Positions 35,988 to 45,754 are shown, counted from the stretch's first letter. The stretch: DNA of 64,000 nucleotides from an uncultured Prochlorococcus sp. (GCA_902620895.1 CACNJU010000001.1:56951-120950), one strand, 5' to 3'. Numbers and translations: made by a program. The notes: generated by a model from the letters alone, not told the origin.

Positions 35988-36914
35988 ATGACTTCTACAC
36001 AATCCAAACCATTACATGGAAAAGGACGTGAATGCGTCATAACTCGACGTGCCTGCTTTAGTTCTAGTCACCGTTATTGGCTTCCTGAAAAAACTCCAGA
36101 AGAAAATTTATCTCTTTTTGGAAATTGCAGTATTGCACCAGGTCATGGTCATAATTATGAACTTATTGTTTCAATGGGTGGAGAACTAGACTCTGATGGA
36201 ATGGTACTTAATCTCTCTGATGTAAAACACTCTATTAAAGATAAGGTTACTGGACAATTAGATTTTCGTTTTTTAAATGATGTCTGGCCTGAATTTAATG
36301 TTAATAATCAAGAAGGTATACTTCCCACAACTGAAGCATTAGTAAAGGTTATTTGGAGTCGTCTAAAGGATGATTTACCTCTTACAAGTCTAAGGCTTTA
36401 TGAAAACCCAAATTTATGGGCAGATTATTTTGGAAAAAACATGGAAGCATTTTTAACAGTACAAACTCATTTTGCAGCCGCTCATAGACTTGCAAAAGAA
36501 GAGATTTCCCTTGATGAAAATAAAAAAATCTATGGGAAATGTGCCAGAGTTAATGGACATGGTCATAACTATCTTGTCGATATAACTGTAAAAGGAAACA
36601 TTGATAAAAGAACGGGAATGGTTTGCGACTTATCTGCGCTCCAGGAGATAATTAATGATTTAGTTGTTGAACAACTAGATCATACTTTTCTCAATAAAGA
36701 TATAAAATTTTTCTTTAATTGTGTTCCAACTGCTGAAAATATAGCTTTATATATTTCTGATATTCTTAAAAATCCAATACATGAACTTGGTGCAACATTA
36801 CACAAAATAAGACTCCAAGAGAGTCCAAATAATGCTGCAGAAATTTATGTTGATCAAAAGCTAACCAATTCATTGAAGTTGAAACTTGAAAATAGTTTAG
36901 TCTCACAAACTTGA
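35988..36914 (+). CDS. Tandem 6-pyruvoyl-tetrahydropterin synthase / QueD-like protein
   Basis: A 308-residue protein made of two PTPS domains (about residues 20-145 and 158-285). Domain 2 has the zinc ligands His166, His191 and His193, catalytic Cys185, Asp231-His232 (LDHTFLN) and Glu278, so it looks active. Domain 1 keeps His28, Cys47, His53, His55 and Glu139, but the Asp-His pair reads Asp92-Phe93 (LDFRFLN), so its catalytic His is lost. Family members make 6-pyruvoyl- or 6-carboxy-tetrahydropterin from dihydroneopterin triphosphate. No queC/E/F lies nearby. The next gene, a pterin-type reductase, overlaps its stop, favouring a pterin role. Substrate is unproven. Confidence 0.88.
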   Translation: MTSTQSKPLHGKGRECVITRRACFSSSHRYWLPEKTPEENLSLFGNCSIAPGHGHNYELIVSMGGELDSDGMVLNLSDVKHSIKDKVTGQLDFRFLNDVWPEFNVNNQEGILPTTEALVKVIWSRLKDDLPLTSLRLYENPNLWADYFGKNMEAFLTVQTHFAAAHRLAKEEISLDENKKIYGKCARVNGHGHNYLVDITVKGNIDKRTGMVCDLSALQEIINDLVVEQLDHTFLNKDIKFFFNCVPTAENIALYISDILKNPIHELGATLHKIRLQESPNNAAEIYVDQKLTNSLKLKLENSLVSQT

Positions 36915-37567
36915 GTATCCCAAGAGTAATAATTGTTATAGCTTCTAGTCTTGATGGGAGAATTGCATTTCCTGGAGGTGGAGAATCGCATCTTGGAAGC
37001 GAAGAAGATAAAAAAATGTTAAATCAACACTTATCAATGGTTGACGCCACCATTTTTGGTTTAGGTACTTTAATAGCTCATCAATCAACTTACCTAATGA
37101 AAAATCTCAATGGTAATGACGAAGTAACAATATCAAAAAAACAACCAATTTCTATAGTTGCTTCAAATAGCAAAAAATTTAACAGTAATTGGAAATACTT
37201 TCGTCAACCAATTAGAAGATGGCTAATAAGCAAAAGTAAAGTTGATAATTCGTTGAATAATGACTTCGAGAAACAACTCTTTTTCGAAGATTCATGGAGT
37301 AAAACTTTAATTTCACTTAAAAAACAAGGGATAAATGATCTAGCTCTTTTAGGAGGTGCAAAACTTATAAATTCATTTATAAAAGAGGATCTAATAACAG
37401 ATATAAAAATTACAATAATTCCACAAATTATTGGAGGTAAATATACATGGATCCCTACGGAAGAAACTAATGAGATTTTTAATCTCAAAAGAATTTGGGA
37501 AATAAAATCAATTAAAAATTTAATGAATAATGAAATCCATATTCATTACAAAAAAAATTTGAAATAG
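36911..37567 (+). CDS. RibD C-terminal / dihydrofolate reductase-like protein
   Basis: A 218-residue stand-alone reductase of the RibD_C fold. Seen: VIIVIASSLDGRIAFPGGGE at the N-terminus, VDATIFGLGTL, LALLGGAKLINSF and ITIIPQIIGGKY. RibD_C domains reduce the ribosylamino-pyrimidine of riboflavin synthesis with NADPH, and some relatives reduce pterins. It lacks the deaminase domain of bifunctional RibD. The start is TTG at 36911, overlapping the PTPS stop by 4 bases (TTGA). Coupling to a PTPS gene points to a pterin or deazaflavin-like substrate, not clearly riboflavin. Confidence 0.85.
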   Translation: MSIPRVIIVIASSLDGRIAFPGGGESHLGSEEDKKMLNQHLSMVDATIFGLGTLIAHQSTYLMKNLNGNDEVTISKKQPISIVASNSKKFNSNWKYFRQPIRRWLISKSKVDNSLNNDFEKQLFFEDSWSKTLISLKKQGINDLALLGGAKLINSFIKEDLITDIKITIIPQIIGGKYTWIPTEETNEIFNLKRIWEIKSIKNLMNNEIHIHYKKNLK

Positions 37568-37579
37568 ATTCAATAATAA

Positions 37580-38734
37580 ATGAACCAAAAAACACATAAA
37601 GTTGAAGTCAAATTGTCAATTAAGGAAATCTCCAAGGATATATGGAATGAATTAACAAATGAAATCAATAATCCATTTTATGAATGGACTTGGCTTAAAA
37701 ACCTTGAAATATCAAAAAGTGTCTCAAGAGAAACTGGTTGGCAACCTCTATATTTTGTTGCTTATAAAAATGAAGAAATATTAGGAATTGCTCCGCTTTT
37801 TTTAAAAAATCATAGCTATGGAGAATTCATTTTTGATCAATCATTTGCAAGATTGGCGCAAGAGCTAAATTTAAATTATTACCCTAAATTAATTGGAATG
37901 AGTCCTTATAGTCCTGTAAATGGATATCAATTTCTTTATAAAAAAAATGAAGATAAAAAGGAAATTACAAATTTACTTATAAACCATATCGAAAGCTTTG
38001 CGATTACAAACAAAATTTTAAGTTGTAATTTTTTATACATTGACGAAAGCTGGGGCAACCATCTTAAATCTTTGGGATACTATAAATGGATAAATTCAAG
38101 CAGTGAATGGAGGAGTAATGGAGAGAAGACGTTTGATGATTTTCTTTGTAGATTTAATTCTAATCAGAGAAAAAATATCAAAAAAGAGAGAAAATCAATT
38201 ACTAAACAAGATGTAAAAGTAGAAATTTTTAATGAAGATGATATCAACCAAGAAATCCTCAAAAAAATGTATAATTTTTATGAACAGCATTGTTCTAGGT
38301 GGGGAGTTTGGGGAAGTAAATATCTAACATCTACATTTTTCGAAAAAATTATTGCTAATAAAAAAAATATTTTACTTTTTAGCGCATCAAAAAATGATTC
38401 GAATGATATTTTTGCTATGTCTATGTGCGTTAAAAATAAAAACAACTTATGGGGTAGATATTGGGGAAGTCAAGAAGAAATATCTAATTTACATTTTGAA
38501 TTATGCTACTACCAGCCAATTGAATGGGCAATAAAAAATAGTATCCATTTTTTTGATCCTGGAGCGGGTGGTAAACATAAAAGGCGGAGAGGGTTTTTTG
38601 CAAAAAGCACCATTAGCTTGCATAAGTGGTTTGACAAAAATATGGAAAATATAATTTATCCTTGGCTAAATGAAGTGAATAAAGAAACCGAGAAGGAAAT
38701 TGAATTTGAGAATAATTCTATACCCTTTAAATAA
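37580..38734 (+). CDS. FemAB/GNAT-like acyltransferase (PF04339 type)
   Basis: A 384-residue protein of the family once called DUF482, annotated as peptidoglycan biosynthesis/recognition-like. Seen: NPFYEWTWLKNLEISKS, GWQPLYFVAYKNEEILGIAP, the basic RFNSNQRKNIKKERKSI, and ending YYQPIEWAIKNSIHFFDPGAGGKHKRRRGF. The fold is two GNAT domains; aminoacyl or acyl transfer is expected but the substrate is unknown. It lies 12 bases after the RibD_C gene on the same strand, so the three genes from 35988 probably form one transcript. Confidence 0.82.
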   Translation: MNQKTHKVEVKLSIKEISKDIWNELTNEINNPFYEWTWLKNLEISKSVSRETGWQPLYFVAYKNEEILGIAPLFLKNHSYGEFIFDQSFARLAQELNLNYYPKLIGMSPYSPVNGYQFLYKKNEDKKEITNLLINHIESFAITNKILSCNFLYIDESWGNHLKSLGYYKWINSSSEWRSNGEKTFDDFLCRFNSNQRKNIKKERKSITKQDVKVEIFNEDDINQEILKKMYNFYEQHCSRWGVWGSKYLTSTFFEKIIANKKNILLFSASKNDSNDIFAMSMCVKNKNNLWGRYWGSQEEISNLHFELCYYQPIEWAIKNSIHFFDPGAGGKHKRRRGFFAKSTISLHKWFDKNMENIIYPWLNEVNKETEKEIEFENNSIPFK

Positions 38735-38794
38735 AAAATTATTTGGCATTTCTAAAGATTATATTAGTAATATAGTTTTTATTAATTTCAAATA

Positions 38795-39181
38795 ATGGAT
38801 TCTAGTAAAAGTTTAGATGAAAAAATAAAGATTGATAATAATCTATCCAACCGATATATAGATTTAGATCCAAATGGTTATTTTATTATAAAAGTAGATT
38901 TAGAAGAAAATAAAATAATTTTAGAGCACTTTTTAAATAACATCAATAAAGAAGGCTATGCTCTTGACCCAGAAACAAATGAACCAATTAAATGCGACTC
39001 TCAAAATAAAAGAGTTAGTAATGAAATTTTTAAAGGTATTAGTGCGAAACAACTTGGAATATTGATTACTGAAGAAAGAAATGACTTAATAACCAGATTC
39101 GATCATGCTCTATATTTAGGCCGGGAACTTCAAAAAGCAGAAGAATGTTTATACAAAAAATTACCATATATCCAAGATTAA
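38795..39181 (+). CDS. DUF4346-type conserved protein
   Basis: A 128-residue soluble protein. The pattern LDPNGYFIIKVDLEENKIIL, GYALDPETNEPIKCDS, ISAKQLGILITE and FDHALYLGRELQKAEECL is that of a conserved cyanobacterial domain (DUF4346, name from memory) also found attached to other proteins. No catalytic motif is obvious; the two cysteines are not paired. It lies 60 bases after the FemAB-like gene and 64 bases before petL on the same strand. Confidence 0.8.
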   Translation: MDSSKSLDEKIKIDNNLSNRYIDLDPNGYFIIKVDLEENKIILEHFLNNINKEGYALDPETNEPIKCDSQNKRVSNEIFKGISAKQLGILITEERNDLITRFDHALYLGRELQKAEECLYKKLPYIQD

Positions 39182-39245
39182 GAAATTAAACGAAAAAATC
39201 TTATCTTTTCATCTGATGGTAAATTAAATAAAAATAAAAAATTTA

Positions 39246-39338
39246 ATGAACATCATTTTCTATATTGCATTTATTAGTTTTGGTTTTGGAGCTGCTTTCG
39301 CATTAGACAAGCTCTTAAGAGCAGTTAAATTAATTTAA
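39246..39338 (+). CDS. petL: Cytochrome b6f complex subunit PetL, candidate
   Basis: A 30-residue ORF consisting of one membrane helix: starts MNIIFYIAFISFGFG and ends AVKLI. Known cyanobacterial PetL subunits are about 30 residues with a FYIVFIALFFGIA-like helix and end in KLI, and this candidate matches that arrangement. PetL sits at the edge of the b6f dimer. The ATG at 39246 is the only plausible start. The stop lies 3 bases from the stop of convergent rimO. The gene is easily missed because of its length. Confidence 0.75.
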   Translation: MNIIFYIAFISFGFGAAFALDKLLRAVKLI

Positions 39339-39341
39339 AAA

Positions 39342-40706
39342 CTATAAAATTTTAATAATCTCTCCATACAAATCATATTCATCCCCAAAAGCGATATTTG
39401 CTTCAACAAATTTACCAATATAATTTTTCAAATCTTTATTAGTATTAATAGATAAAATCACATTTCCGTCAATTTCAGGCGCGAAATTATAGGACCGACC
39501 TATTAATTCGTTATTTTCTGATAATTTTTCTACCAAAACTTTCATTTTTGAACCAACATATGACTGATTTTTATCTTTAGAGATATTTTGTTGAACTGCA
39601 ATAACATTATCTTTTCTAGCATCTGCAACCTCTTGGGATACTCTATTTGGTAAATCAAAAGCTGCAGTTCCGTCCTCAGGAGAAAAAATAAACACTCCTA
39701 CATGATCAAATTTGTGCCTATACAAAAATTCCAGAAGATGTTGAAAATGTTCTTGTTTTTCTCCTGGGAAACCAACAATGAGACTAGTTCTTAATACAGC
39801 AGATGGAATTTCTTTTCTAATTTTCTCCAAAATTGATTCATTCAAAGAAGCCTGCCAAGGTCTATTCATAATCCTCAACACATCTGGATGACTATGCTGA
39901 AGTGGTAAATCAAAGTAAGGTACTATATTTTCTGAATCTTTGAAAGCTCTAATAACTTCATCAGTTAAACCCGTTGGATAAGCATAATGTATCCTGATCC
40001 AAGGAATTGGAACTTTAGAAAGCTCATTCAAAAGTTTGGCTAATGATGGTTTGCCATAAATATCTTGACCATAATTGGTTGTTATTTGACTGATTAATAT
40101 CATTTCTTGTATTCCCTGCTTTGCAAGACTTTTAGCTTCTGAAACTATAGATTCTATTGTTCTACTTCTTTGCGGACCTCTCAATTTAGGAATAATACAA
40201 AAAGCGCAATTATAGTTGCAGCCTTCAGCAATACGAAGATAAGCAACAAATTTATTTTTATCTACAAAACGAGGCATTTCCTCATCTGCAATAAATTCAG
40301 GTATTTTTGAAACTTCATTAACGATTTCCCCTTTTTCTACTCTGTCTAAAACCTTGGCTATCTTTTGATAATCTCCTGTCCCAACCAAACCTTTTATTTC
40401 AGGGATTTCTTTTATAAGCTCATCTTTAAAATGCTGAGCCATACAGCCTGCAACTATTACTTCCTTTCCTTGATTTGTATATTCTAGAATTTTTCTAATA
40501 GATTCTTCTCTAGCTGTTTCAATAAAACTGCAAGTATTTACAACAACAACATTTGCATCATTTATATTACTGTCAACTTCATAACCCTCTTTATCTAATA
40601 AGCCTTGCATATGTTCAGTATCAACAAGATTTTTCTCACAACCAACATGACTAAATGCAATCTTAGATAGTTTTTTTTCTTTTACATTGAGACTATTTTG
40701 TTTCAC
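39342..40706 (-). CDS. rimO: Ribosomal protein S12 methylthiotransferase RimO
   Basis: A 454-residue radical-SAM methylthiotransferase modifying an Asp of ribosomal protein S12. The N-terminal UPF0004 domain begins [18 protein letters not shown], the RimO-type signature (MiaB differs). The radical-SAM cluster motif is [11 protein letters not shown], and a C-terminal TRAM domain (about residues 385-454) is present. Auxiliary cluster cysteines are Cys23 plus those in VVVNTCSF and AGCMAQH. Convergent with petL and divergent from the VKOR fusion. Confidence 0.94.
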   Translation of the reverse strand: MKQNSLNVKEKKLSKIAFSHVGCEKNLVDTEHMQGLLDKEGYEVDSNINDANVVVVNTCSFIETAREESIRKILEYTNQGKEVIVAGCMAQHFKDELIKEIPEIKGLVGTGDYQKIAKVLDRVEKGEIVNEVSKIPEFIADEEMPRFVDKNKFVAYLRIAEGCNYNCAFCIIPKLRGPQRSRTIESIVSEAKSLAKQGIQEMILISQITTNYGQDIYGKPSLAKLLNELSKVPIPWIRIHYAYPTGLTDEVIRAFKDSENIVPYFDLPLQHSHPDVLRIMNRPWQASLNESILEKIRKEIPSAVLRTSLIVGFPGEKQEHFQHLLEFLYRHKFDHVGVFIFSPEDGTAAFDLPNRVSQEVADARKDNVIAVQQNISKDKNQSYVGSKMKVLVEKLSENNELIGRSYNFAPEIDGNVILSINTNKDLKNYIGKFVEANIAFGDEYDLYGEIIKIL

Positions 40707-40811
40707 AACTTGAATAATAAGAATTAAAAGATTTAAAAAGCATTTCGTATATAACTCTCATGCCAAGATAATATTAGGATAGATAATGTAAATAACAAAC
40801 TTTCTTTTTGT

Positions 40812-41747
40812 ATGGCCCTTAAGACTGTAAACAGAAGAAATAAAAAAGATTTGAAATGGCCAAAAATCATTATCGCCATCCTTAGCACTATAGGCATAGT
40901 TGATACAGGTTCGATTACTTTAAAAAACTGGGGATTATTTACTTCGCTTTCATGTCCAGGAATACAAAATGGTTGTGAAACGGTTTTAAATAGTCCTTGG
41001 GGTACTTTATTTGAAAATAATCAAGTTAATATACCTCTCTCATTAGCTGGATTCATAACATATTTATCAATATTAGTTATCACAATAATACTCTCGCTTA
41101 ATTTAATTTCCCCAAAAGAAAAACTAAATAAGTTTTTATGGTGGTTAGTATTTATAATTTCTTGTGCGTCATCAACATTTAGCTTTTTATTGATAAATAT
41201 AATGTTTTTTAAGATTCAAGCATATTGCTTTTTTTGTATACTTTCAGCAATTTTATCGTTTTCTATCTTTATAATTTCTATGATTGGAGCAAAATTCGAA
41301 AGTAGAGAACCTATGATTTTTAGAGGTTTCATTGTAGCCATTAGTGTACTGCTGGGGGGCCTAATTTGGTCAACAAACGTTGACCCCTCTAATGCTATTG
41401 ATTTTGCAAAACCCACTGAAAATGTATCGCCAATAATTACCACTTCAAGCTCTCCCCAGAAGGTAAAGTTTGCAAAATTTTTAAGTGAAAACAATATTGT
41501 TATGTATAGTGCATACTGGTGCCCTCATTGCCACGATCAGAAACAATTATTTGGTAAGGAAGCAGTTAAAGAATTAAAAGTAGTTGAATGTGCTCAAGAT
41601 GGTATGGATAATGAGTATGAGCTATGCCAAACCAAAGGAATCAGTGGATTTCCTTCTTGGGAAATAAATGGAGAAATTATTAGTGGTACACGTGACTTAA
41701 ATGAATTAGCAACAAAAACCGACTATCAGGGAGATCTTAATTTTTAA
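40812..41747 (+). CDS. VKOR-thioredoxin fusion (disulfide-forming membrane protein)
   Basis: A 311-residue fusion. Residues 15-160 form a VKOR four-helix membrane domain with loop cysteines Cys48 and Cys55 and the active pair Cys139-Cys142 (YCFFC), followed by a further helix (about 172-188). Residues 215-305 form a thioredoxin-like domain with Cys237-Pro-His-Cys240. VKOR passes electrons from the thioredoxin domain to quinone, making disulfides in lumen or periplasm; the plant homologue LTO1 supports photosystem II assembly. The last 11 bases overlap convergent nadB. Confidence 0.93.
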   Translation: MALKTVNRRNKKDLKWPKIIIAILSTIGIVDTGSITLKNWGLFTSLSCPGIQNGCETVLNSPWGTLFENNQVNIPLSLAGFITYLSILVITIILSLNLISPKEKLNKFLWWLVFIISCASSTFSFLLINIMFFKIQAYCFFCILSAILSFSIFIISMIGAKFESREPMIFRGFIVAISVLLGGLIWSTNVDPSNAIDFAKPTENVSPIITTSSSPQKVKFAKFLSENNIVMYSAYWCPHCHDQKQLFGKEAVKELKVVECAQDGMDNEYELCQTKGISGFPSWEINGEIISGTRDLNELATKTDYQGDLNF

Positions 41748-43404
41748 TAAATCTTTTTTGAATTTTTTGATCTAACTGTTGTCTAGTATGGCATTCCCAA
41801 TTTTTATATTTATTAGGGAAATCACCTCTATAGTGGCCTCCTCTACTCTCTTCTCTAAATAGACAAGCTTTTAATAAGGTTACGGTAGTTATTTGTCTAT
41901 TCTTTAAATCAAGTAAAAGATTGAGTGCCCTTCTATTTCGCTCACTAAGTTTAATTTTTTGATCAAACTCTATTTTTTCAAGATAACTTAGTAAAGCATT
42001 TTTTTGTAATTGAGAAATATCAGCTTGAATATTATGTAAAAATTTACTCATATTTGCCTTATTTCGAGATACTCCTAGATTAGACCAACATAGTTTTCTT
42101 AATTCATCAATTTTTTCAGAGATCTGAGAAATTTGATCTTCTTTTGGATCTTGAATATCAAACTCTTTGAATGATCTATCAAATTTTTCAAATTTAGAAC
42201 GTTCATTCAAAACAATTGAAGACATTTTTCTTGCAAAAACGAGGCATTCCATCAGTGAATTACTTGCCAATCTATTAGCACCATGCACACCTGTAGATGC
42301 AACTTCTCCAACGGCATATAATCCTTTTCGTGTCGAAGAAGCATTTAAATCTGTTTTTACACCTCCCATCCAATAATGAGCTGCAGGGGCCACAGGAATA
42401 ACCTCATTTAAAGGATTCACACCATAATCCTGACATCGACTTATGATAGTTGGAAATCGCTCTACAATTTTTTCTGGATCAATATACCGAAGATCTAAAC
42501 CAACATGATCTACATTATTATCATGCATATTTTTCATAATTGCTCGACTTACCTGATCTCTAGTAGCTAAATCACGATTTTTAAGATTTTTAACTGGGCT
42601 TTCACCATTTTTATCCACTAAAATAGCGCCTTCTCCTCTCAGTGCCTCAGATATTAAAAAGCAAGGTGCACCATAAAATTTTAAAGCGGTTGGATGAAAT
42701 TGAACAAACTCTAAATCTTCGATAGCGGCGCCTGCCTTCCATGCAAGAGCAATGCCTTCTCCAGAAGATTGAGCAGGATTTGTTGTATTAGTAAATAAAT
42801 GCCCACCCCCACCTGTAGCTAAAACAACAGCTCTTGATTGAATCCAATATAAATTTGCACCATCAAGAACCTGAACCCCTTTACATTCTTCATTTTCAAC
42901 AAAAAGTTCAGTGACTCTTACACCTCTACAGTGAAGAATATTTTTTTTATTTTCAATATGATCTTCTAGAACTTCGACTAATGCTCTTCCAGTACGATCT
43001 TTCACATGCAAAACTCTTCGTCGAGAATGTGCTGCTTCTAAAGTAGTTGCTAATTGATCAGAACTTTGATCAAAAATCATCCCTAAATTCTGCAACCTAT
43101 TGACACAACCTGGGGCTTCTTTAACAAGCATTTCTACAGCTTGCAAATCACATAGTCCGTCGCCTGCTTTTAAAGTATCATCTGCATGAAGATCGAATGA
43201 ATCGTCTTTTCTAACAACAGATGCTATTCCTCCTTGAGCCCATCGACTTGAAGATATTTTGCTAGTATTCCTATTTAAAAGCAGCACTTTTAAATTTGCA
43301 GGTAATTCAAGGCAAGTCATAAGTCCTGCAGCTCCTGCGCCAATAACGATAACATCCCAATTATTTAATGGAATGGGTTTTTGCGAAAATGGAGGCCTTA
43401 ACAT
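41737..43404 (-). CDS. nadB: L-aspartate oxidase
   Basis: A 555-residue flavoprotein for the first step of de novo NAD synthesis, aspartate to iminoaspartate. FAD motif DVIVIGAGAAGLMTCLEL, SSRWAQGGIASV, ATRDQVSRAIM, GLYAVGEVASTGVHGANRLA and a helical C-terminal domain are all in place, as in the succinate dehydrogenase/NadB family. It shares one base with the stop of the upstream DUF3120 gene start region (43404), indicating coupling, and overlaps the VKOR fusion gene by 11 bases at the 3' end. Confidence 0.95.
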   Translation of the reverse strand: MLRPPFSQKPIPLNNWDVIVIGAGAAGLMTCLELPANLKVLLLNRNTSKISSSRWAQGGIASVVRKDDSFDLHADDTLKAGDGLCDLQAVEMLVKEAPGCVNRLQNLGMIFDQSSDQLATTLEAAHSRRRVLHVKDRTGRALVEVLEDHIENKKNILHCRGVRVTELFVENEECKGVQVLDGANLYWIQSRAVVLATGGGGHLFTNTTNPAQSSGEGIALAWKAGAAIEDLEFVQFHPTALKFYGAPCFLISEALRGEGAILVDKNGESPVKNLKNRDLATRDQVSRAIMKNMHDNNVDHVGLDLRYIDPEKIVERFPTIISRCQDYGVNPLNEVIPVAPAAHYWMGGVKTDLNASSTRKGLYAVGEVASTGVHGANRLASNSLMECLVFARKMSSIVLNERSKFEKFDRSFKEFDIQDPKEDQISQISEKIDELRKLCWSNLGVSRNKANMSKFLHNIQADISQLQKNALLSYLEKIEFDQKIKLSERNRRALNLLLDLKNRQITTVTLLKACLFREESRGGHYRGDFPNKYKNWECHTRQQLDQKIQKRFIKN

Positions 43405-44171
43405 TAAACCAATCCACTAAAAGTTGGTTGCAGAATTGCTAAAACAATAAAAATACCATCAACAATCAATGTCGTTTGAATTACATAACTAGAAACTAAG
43501 AGTGCTTTGCCATTATTAGTATTAATTGTGGCATAATCAAAAATTTCTTTTGAAATCAACCAAAGTAATAAAGCAACAAAAACAATAATAGATAATGACT
43601 TTATTTGGATAAGATTCTCTGAGGTTTTTTGGAGAATTTGGGGTGCAATTTCAGAATCTGCTGTAATAACCTGCTTCCATTGATCCATTATTCCGATTAA
43701 AAATATTGTAATATCGGTAACTGCAGTTCCGAATAGAGAAGATAGATAAAAACTCGAACCTATTTTCCAATTAGTACCAAGTCCAATTAAAGCTAATGGG
43801 AGAGCTACAGCTTCAACAGGTATGTGAAGGATAGGAAATGGGCTTAACCATCCCCAAAACAAACATCCACCAAGCCAACTTCCTGATACGCCAAGTAATA
43901 GTGAACTAACAATAAACCACTTATTTGATCCTCTCTGATTCAAAACAAATGCCCCTATGAGAATAACAAAAGTAAAACATAGAGCGCTTATTGGTTCTAA
44001 TCTAACCCAAGGGGCTTGAACGAAAATAGGTAAAATTACAAAAAAGGAAGCCCATAATCTTAAGGATAAAGGATTTGATAAAAAGCTTTTCTCATATGAA
44101 TCGACTGTGTTATGCAACTCATATTTCAACTTATCTTTCACTTCTAAATTTTTTGTAATTAATTCTTTCAA
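43404..44171 (-). CDS. DUF3120 family membrane protein
   Basis: A 255-residue integral membrane protein with about seven hydrophobic segments. The conserved centre SWLGGCLFWGWLSPFPILHI and HIPVEAVALPLALIGLG plus FYLSSLFGTAVTDITIFL match a cyanobacterial family of unknown function (DUF3120 from memory). The N-terminal 35 residues are charged and cytoplasmic. It lies directly upstream of nadB with the stop and start overlapping by a base, and is divergent from the radical-SAM gene across 178 bases. Confidence 0.82.
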   Translation of the reverse strand: MKELITKNLEVKDKLKYELHNTVDSYEKSFLSNPLSLRLWASFFVILPIFVQAPWVRLEPISALCFTFVILIGAFVLNQRGSNKWFIVSSLLLGVSGSWLGGCLFWGWLSPFPILHIPVEAVALPLALIGLGTNWKIGSSFYLSSLFGTAVTDITIFLIGIMDQWKQVITADSEIAPQILQKTSENLIQIKSLSIIVFVALLLWLISKEIFDYATINTNNGKALLVSSYVIQTTLIVDGIFIVLAILQPTFSGLV

Positions 44172-44349
44172 TGAAAAAAGTTATTTTGATTAATCTAAAT
44201 CGTGTTTTCAAAAACTGCGAACGATACATTTTAATAAATTAAAGGCCCATAATTTCACATTTATATTTACTTTTTTAAAAGTATTTAATACACCTTGAGT
44301 CATATGTAAGATTAGAATAAATATTAATAAGAGTATTTAGCCTTAGATT

Positions 44350-45729
44350 GTGTGGCAAGAAATTAATTACACAAAAGATCCCAATGATCTTTTGGTTCCT
44401 AATATTACTTATAAAATAAACCCTGCAGAAATTGAAAGTATTGAAGCTAATTCCATTGCTCAAGAAATAGGGTTTGAATCAGGTGATTCAATTATTAGTA
44501 TTAATGGGAAAAAACCAAGAGATTTAATTGATTATCAGATTCTCATAAGTGAAGAAACTTTAGACATATCAGTTTTAGATAAAAATCATGAAATTCACAA
44601 TATAAGTATTGAAAAAGATCAAGATGTTAATTTAGGTATAATTTTTAAAGATGCATTATTTGATTCAATCAAGCAATGCAATAATAAATGTCCATTTTGT
44701 TTTATTGATCAACAGCCAAGTGGTAAAAGAAAAAGCCTTTATATAAAAGATGATGATTATAGATTAAGTTTCCTTTATGGCTCTTATCTAACTCTTACGA
44801 ATTTAAAAAAAGAAGACTGGGAAAGAATTGCTATGCAAAAACTATCCCCACTTTTTATTTCAGTTCATGCTACTGATCCCGCAACAAGAGAAAAATTATT
44901 AAAAAATAAAAAAGCAGGAGTAATCCTTGATCAAATTTCGTGGTTTGAAAAAAACTCTATTCAAATACATGCTCAAATTGTTGTTTGTCCAGATATAAAT
45001 GATGGGTATATTCTTGAGAGATCAATTTTGGAACTTGCTAAATTCTACAAAAAAACTTCTCAGACAGTACTTTCAGTTGCCATTGTTCCTGTAGGACTCA
45101 CAAAATTTAGACCGGAAAATGATGGATTGAAATCAATAAACCCAGAATACGCAATAAAAACTATTAAACAAGTAGAGAGAATTCAAGCCTCTCTGCAAAT
45201 TACTCTTGGGACTCGTTTTTGTTGGCTAGCAGACGAATGGTATTTAATTGCTGGAACAAATTTACCTAGTTACAAAACCTACGAAAATATGCCACAAGAA
45301 TCTAATGGAGTTGGCACTATTAGAAACTTTCTAAAAAAATTAAGAGAGAAGACTAAAAACCTACCCAAAAAAGTAAAAAAGCCAAAAAAAGTTAGTTGGA
45401 TAGTTGGTAAATTAGTTTATGAAGCCCTAATTCCTGTAGTTAAAAAATTAAATTTAATTGATGGATTAATAATTAATTTATATGGTCTACCAAGTATTTA
45501 TTGGGGACAAGAGCAAGTTGTAACTGGACTTCTAACAGGAGAAGACCTGATTCATGGGCTGCAAAATAAAGATTTAGGAGAAGCTGTTTACATACCATCT
45601 ATTATGTTAAAAATTAATACTGATTTATTTTTAGATGATAAAAGTATTCAAGAAGTTGAAAATCAATTAAATACTAAAATTCACGTTCTTGATGATTCAA
45701 ATGATATTATTAATACTTTGATTGGATAA
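44350..45729 (+). CDS. PDZ/radical-SAM/DUF512 protein (TIGR03279-like)
   Basis: A 459-residue protein of a cyanobacterial-type group. An N-terminal PDZ-like domain (residues 20-75, with SIAQEIGFESGDSIISINGK) precedes a radical-SAM-like cluster motif CNNKCPFCFIDQ (about residues 114-125) and a DUF512 region (from about 220, including SVAIVPVGLTKFR). The reaction is unknown. The start is GTG at 44350; no closer ATG fits the PDZ domain. Its stop overlaps the longest tolC-like reading frame by 8 bases. Confidence 0.86.
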   Translation: MWQEINYTKDPNDLLVPNITYKINPAEIESIEANSIAQEIGFESGDSIISINGKKPRDLIDYQILISEETLDISVLDKNHEIHNISIEKDQDVNLGIIFKDALFDSIKQCNNKCPFCFIDQQPSGKRKSLYIKDDDYRLSFLYGSYLTLTNLKKEDWERIAMQKLSPLFISVHATDPATREKLLKNKKAGVILDQISWFEKNSIQIHAQIVVCPDINDGYILERSILELAKFYKKTSQTVLSVAIVPVGLTKFRPENDGLKSINPEYAIKTIKQVERIQASLQITLGTRFCWLADEWYLIAGTNLPSYKTYENMPQESNGVGTIRNFLKKLREKTKNLPKKVKKPKKVSWIVGKLVYEALIPVVKKLNLIDGLIINLYGLPSIYWGQEQVVTGLLTGEDLIHGLQNKDLGEAVYIPSIMLKINTDLFLDDKSIQEVENQLNTKIHVLDDSNDIINTLIG

Positions 45730-45754
45730 TCGAATATCTTCGACACTACAAAAC

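Noticed and set aside
38750..38790. AT-only hairpin ATATTAGTAATAT followed by T-rich sequence
   Set aside because: The stem is five A-T pairs; it is too weak for a terminator and is as likely to be a -10 region for the gene at 38795.
44275..44463. Minus-strand ORF in front of the radical-SAM gene
   Set aside because: It crosses the gap and the start of the certain gene at 44350; no family pattern or start signal.
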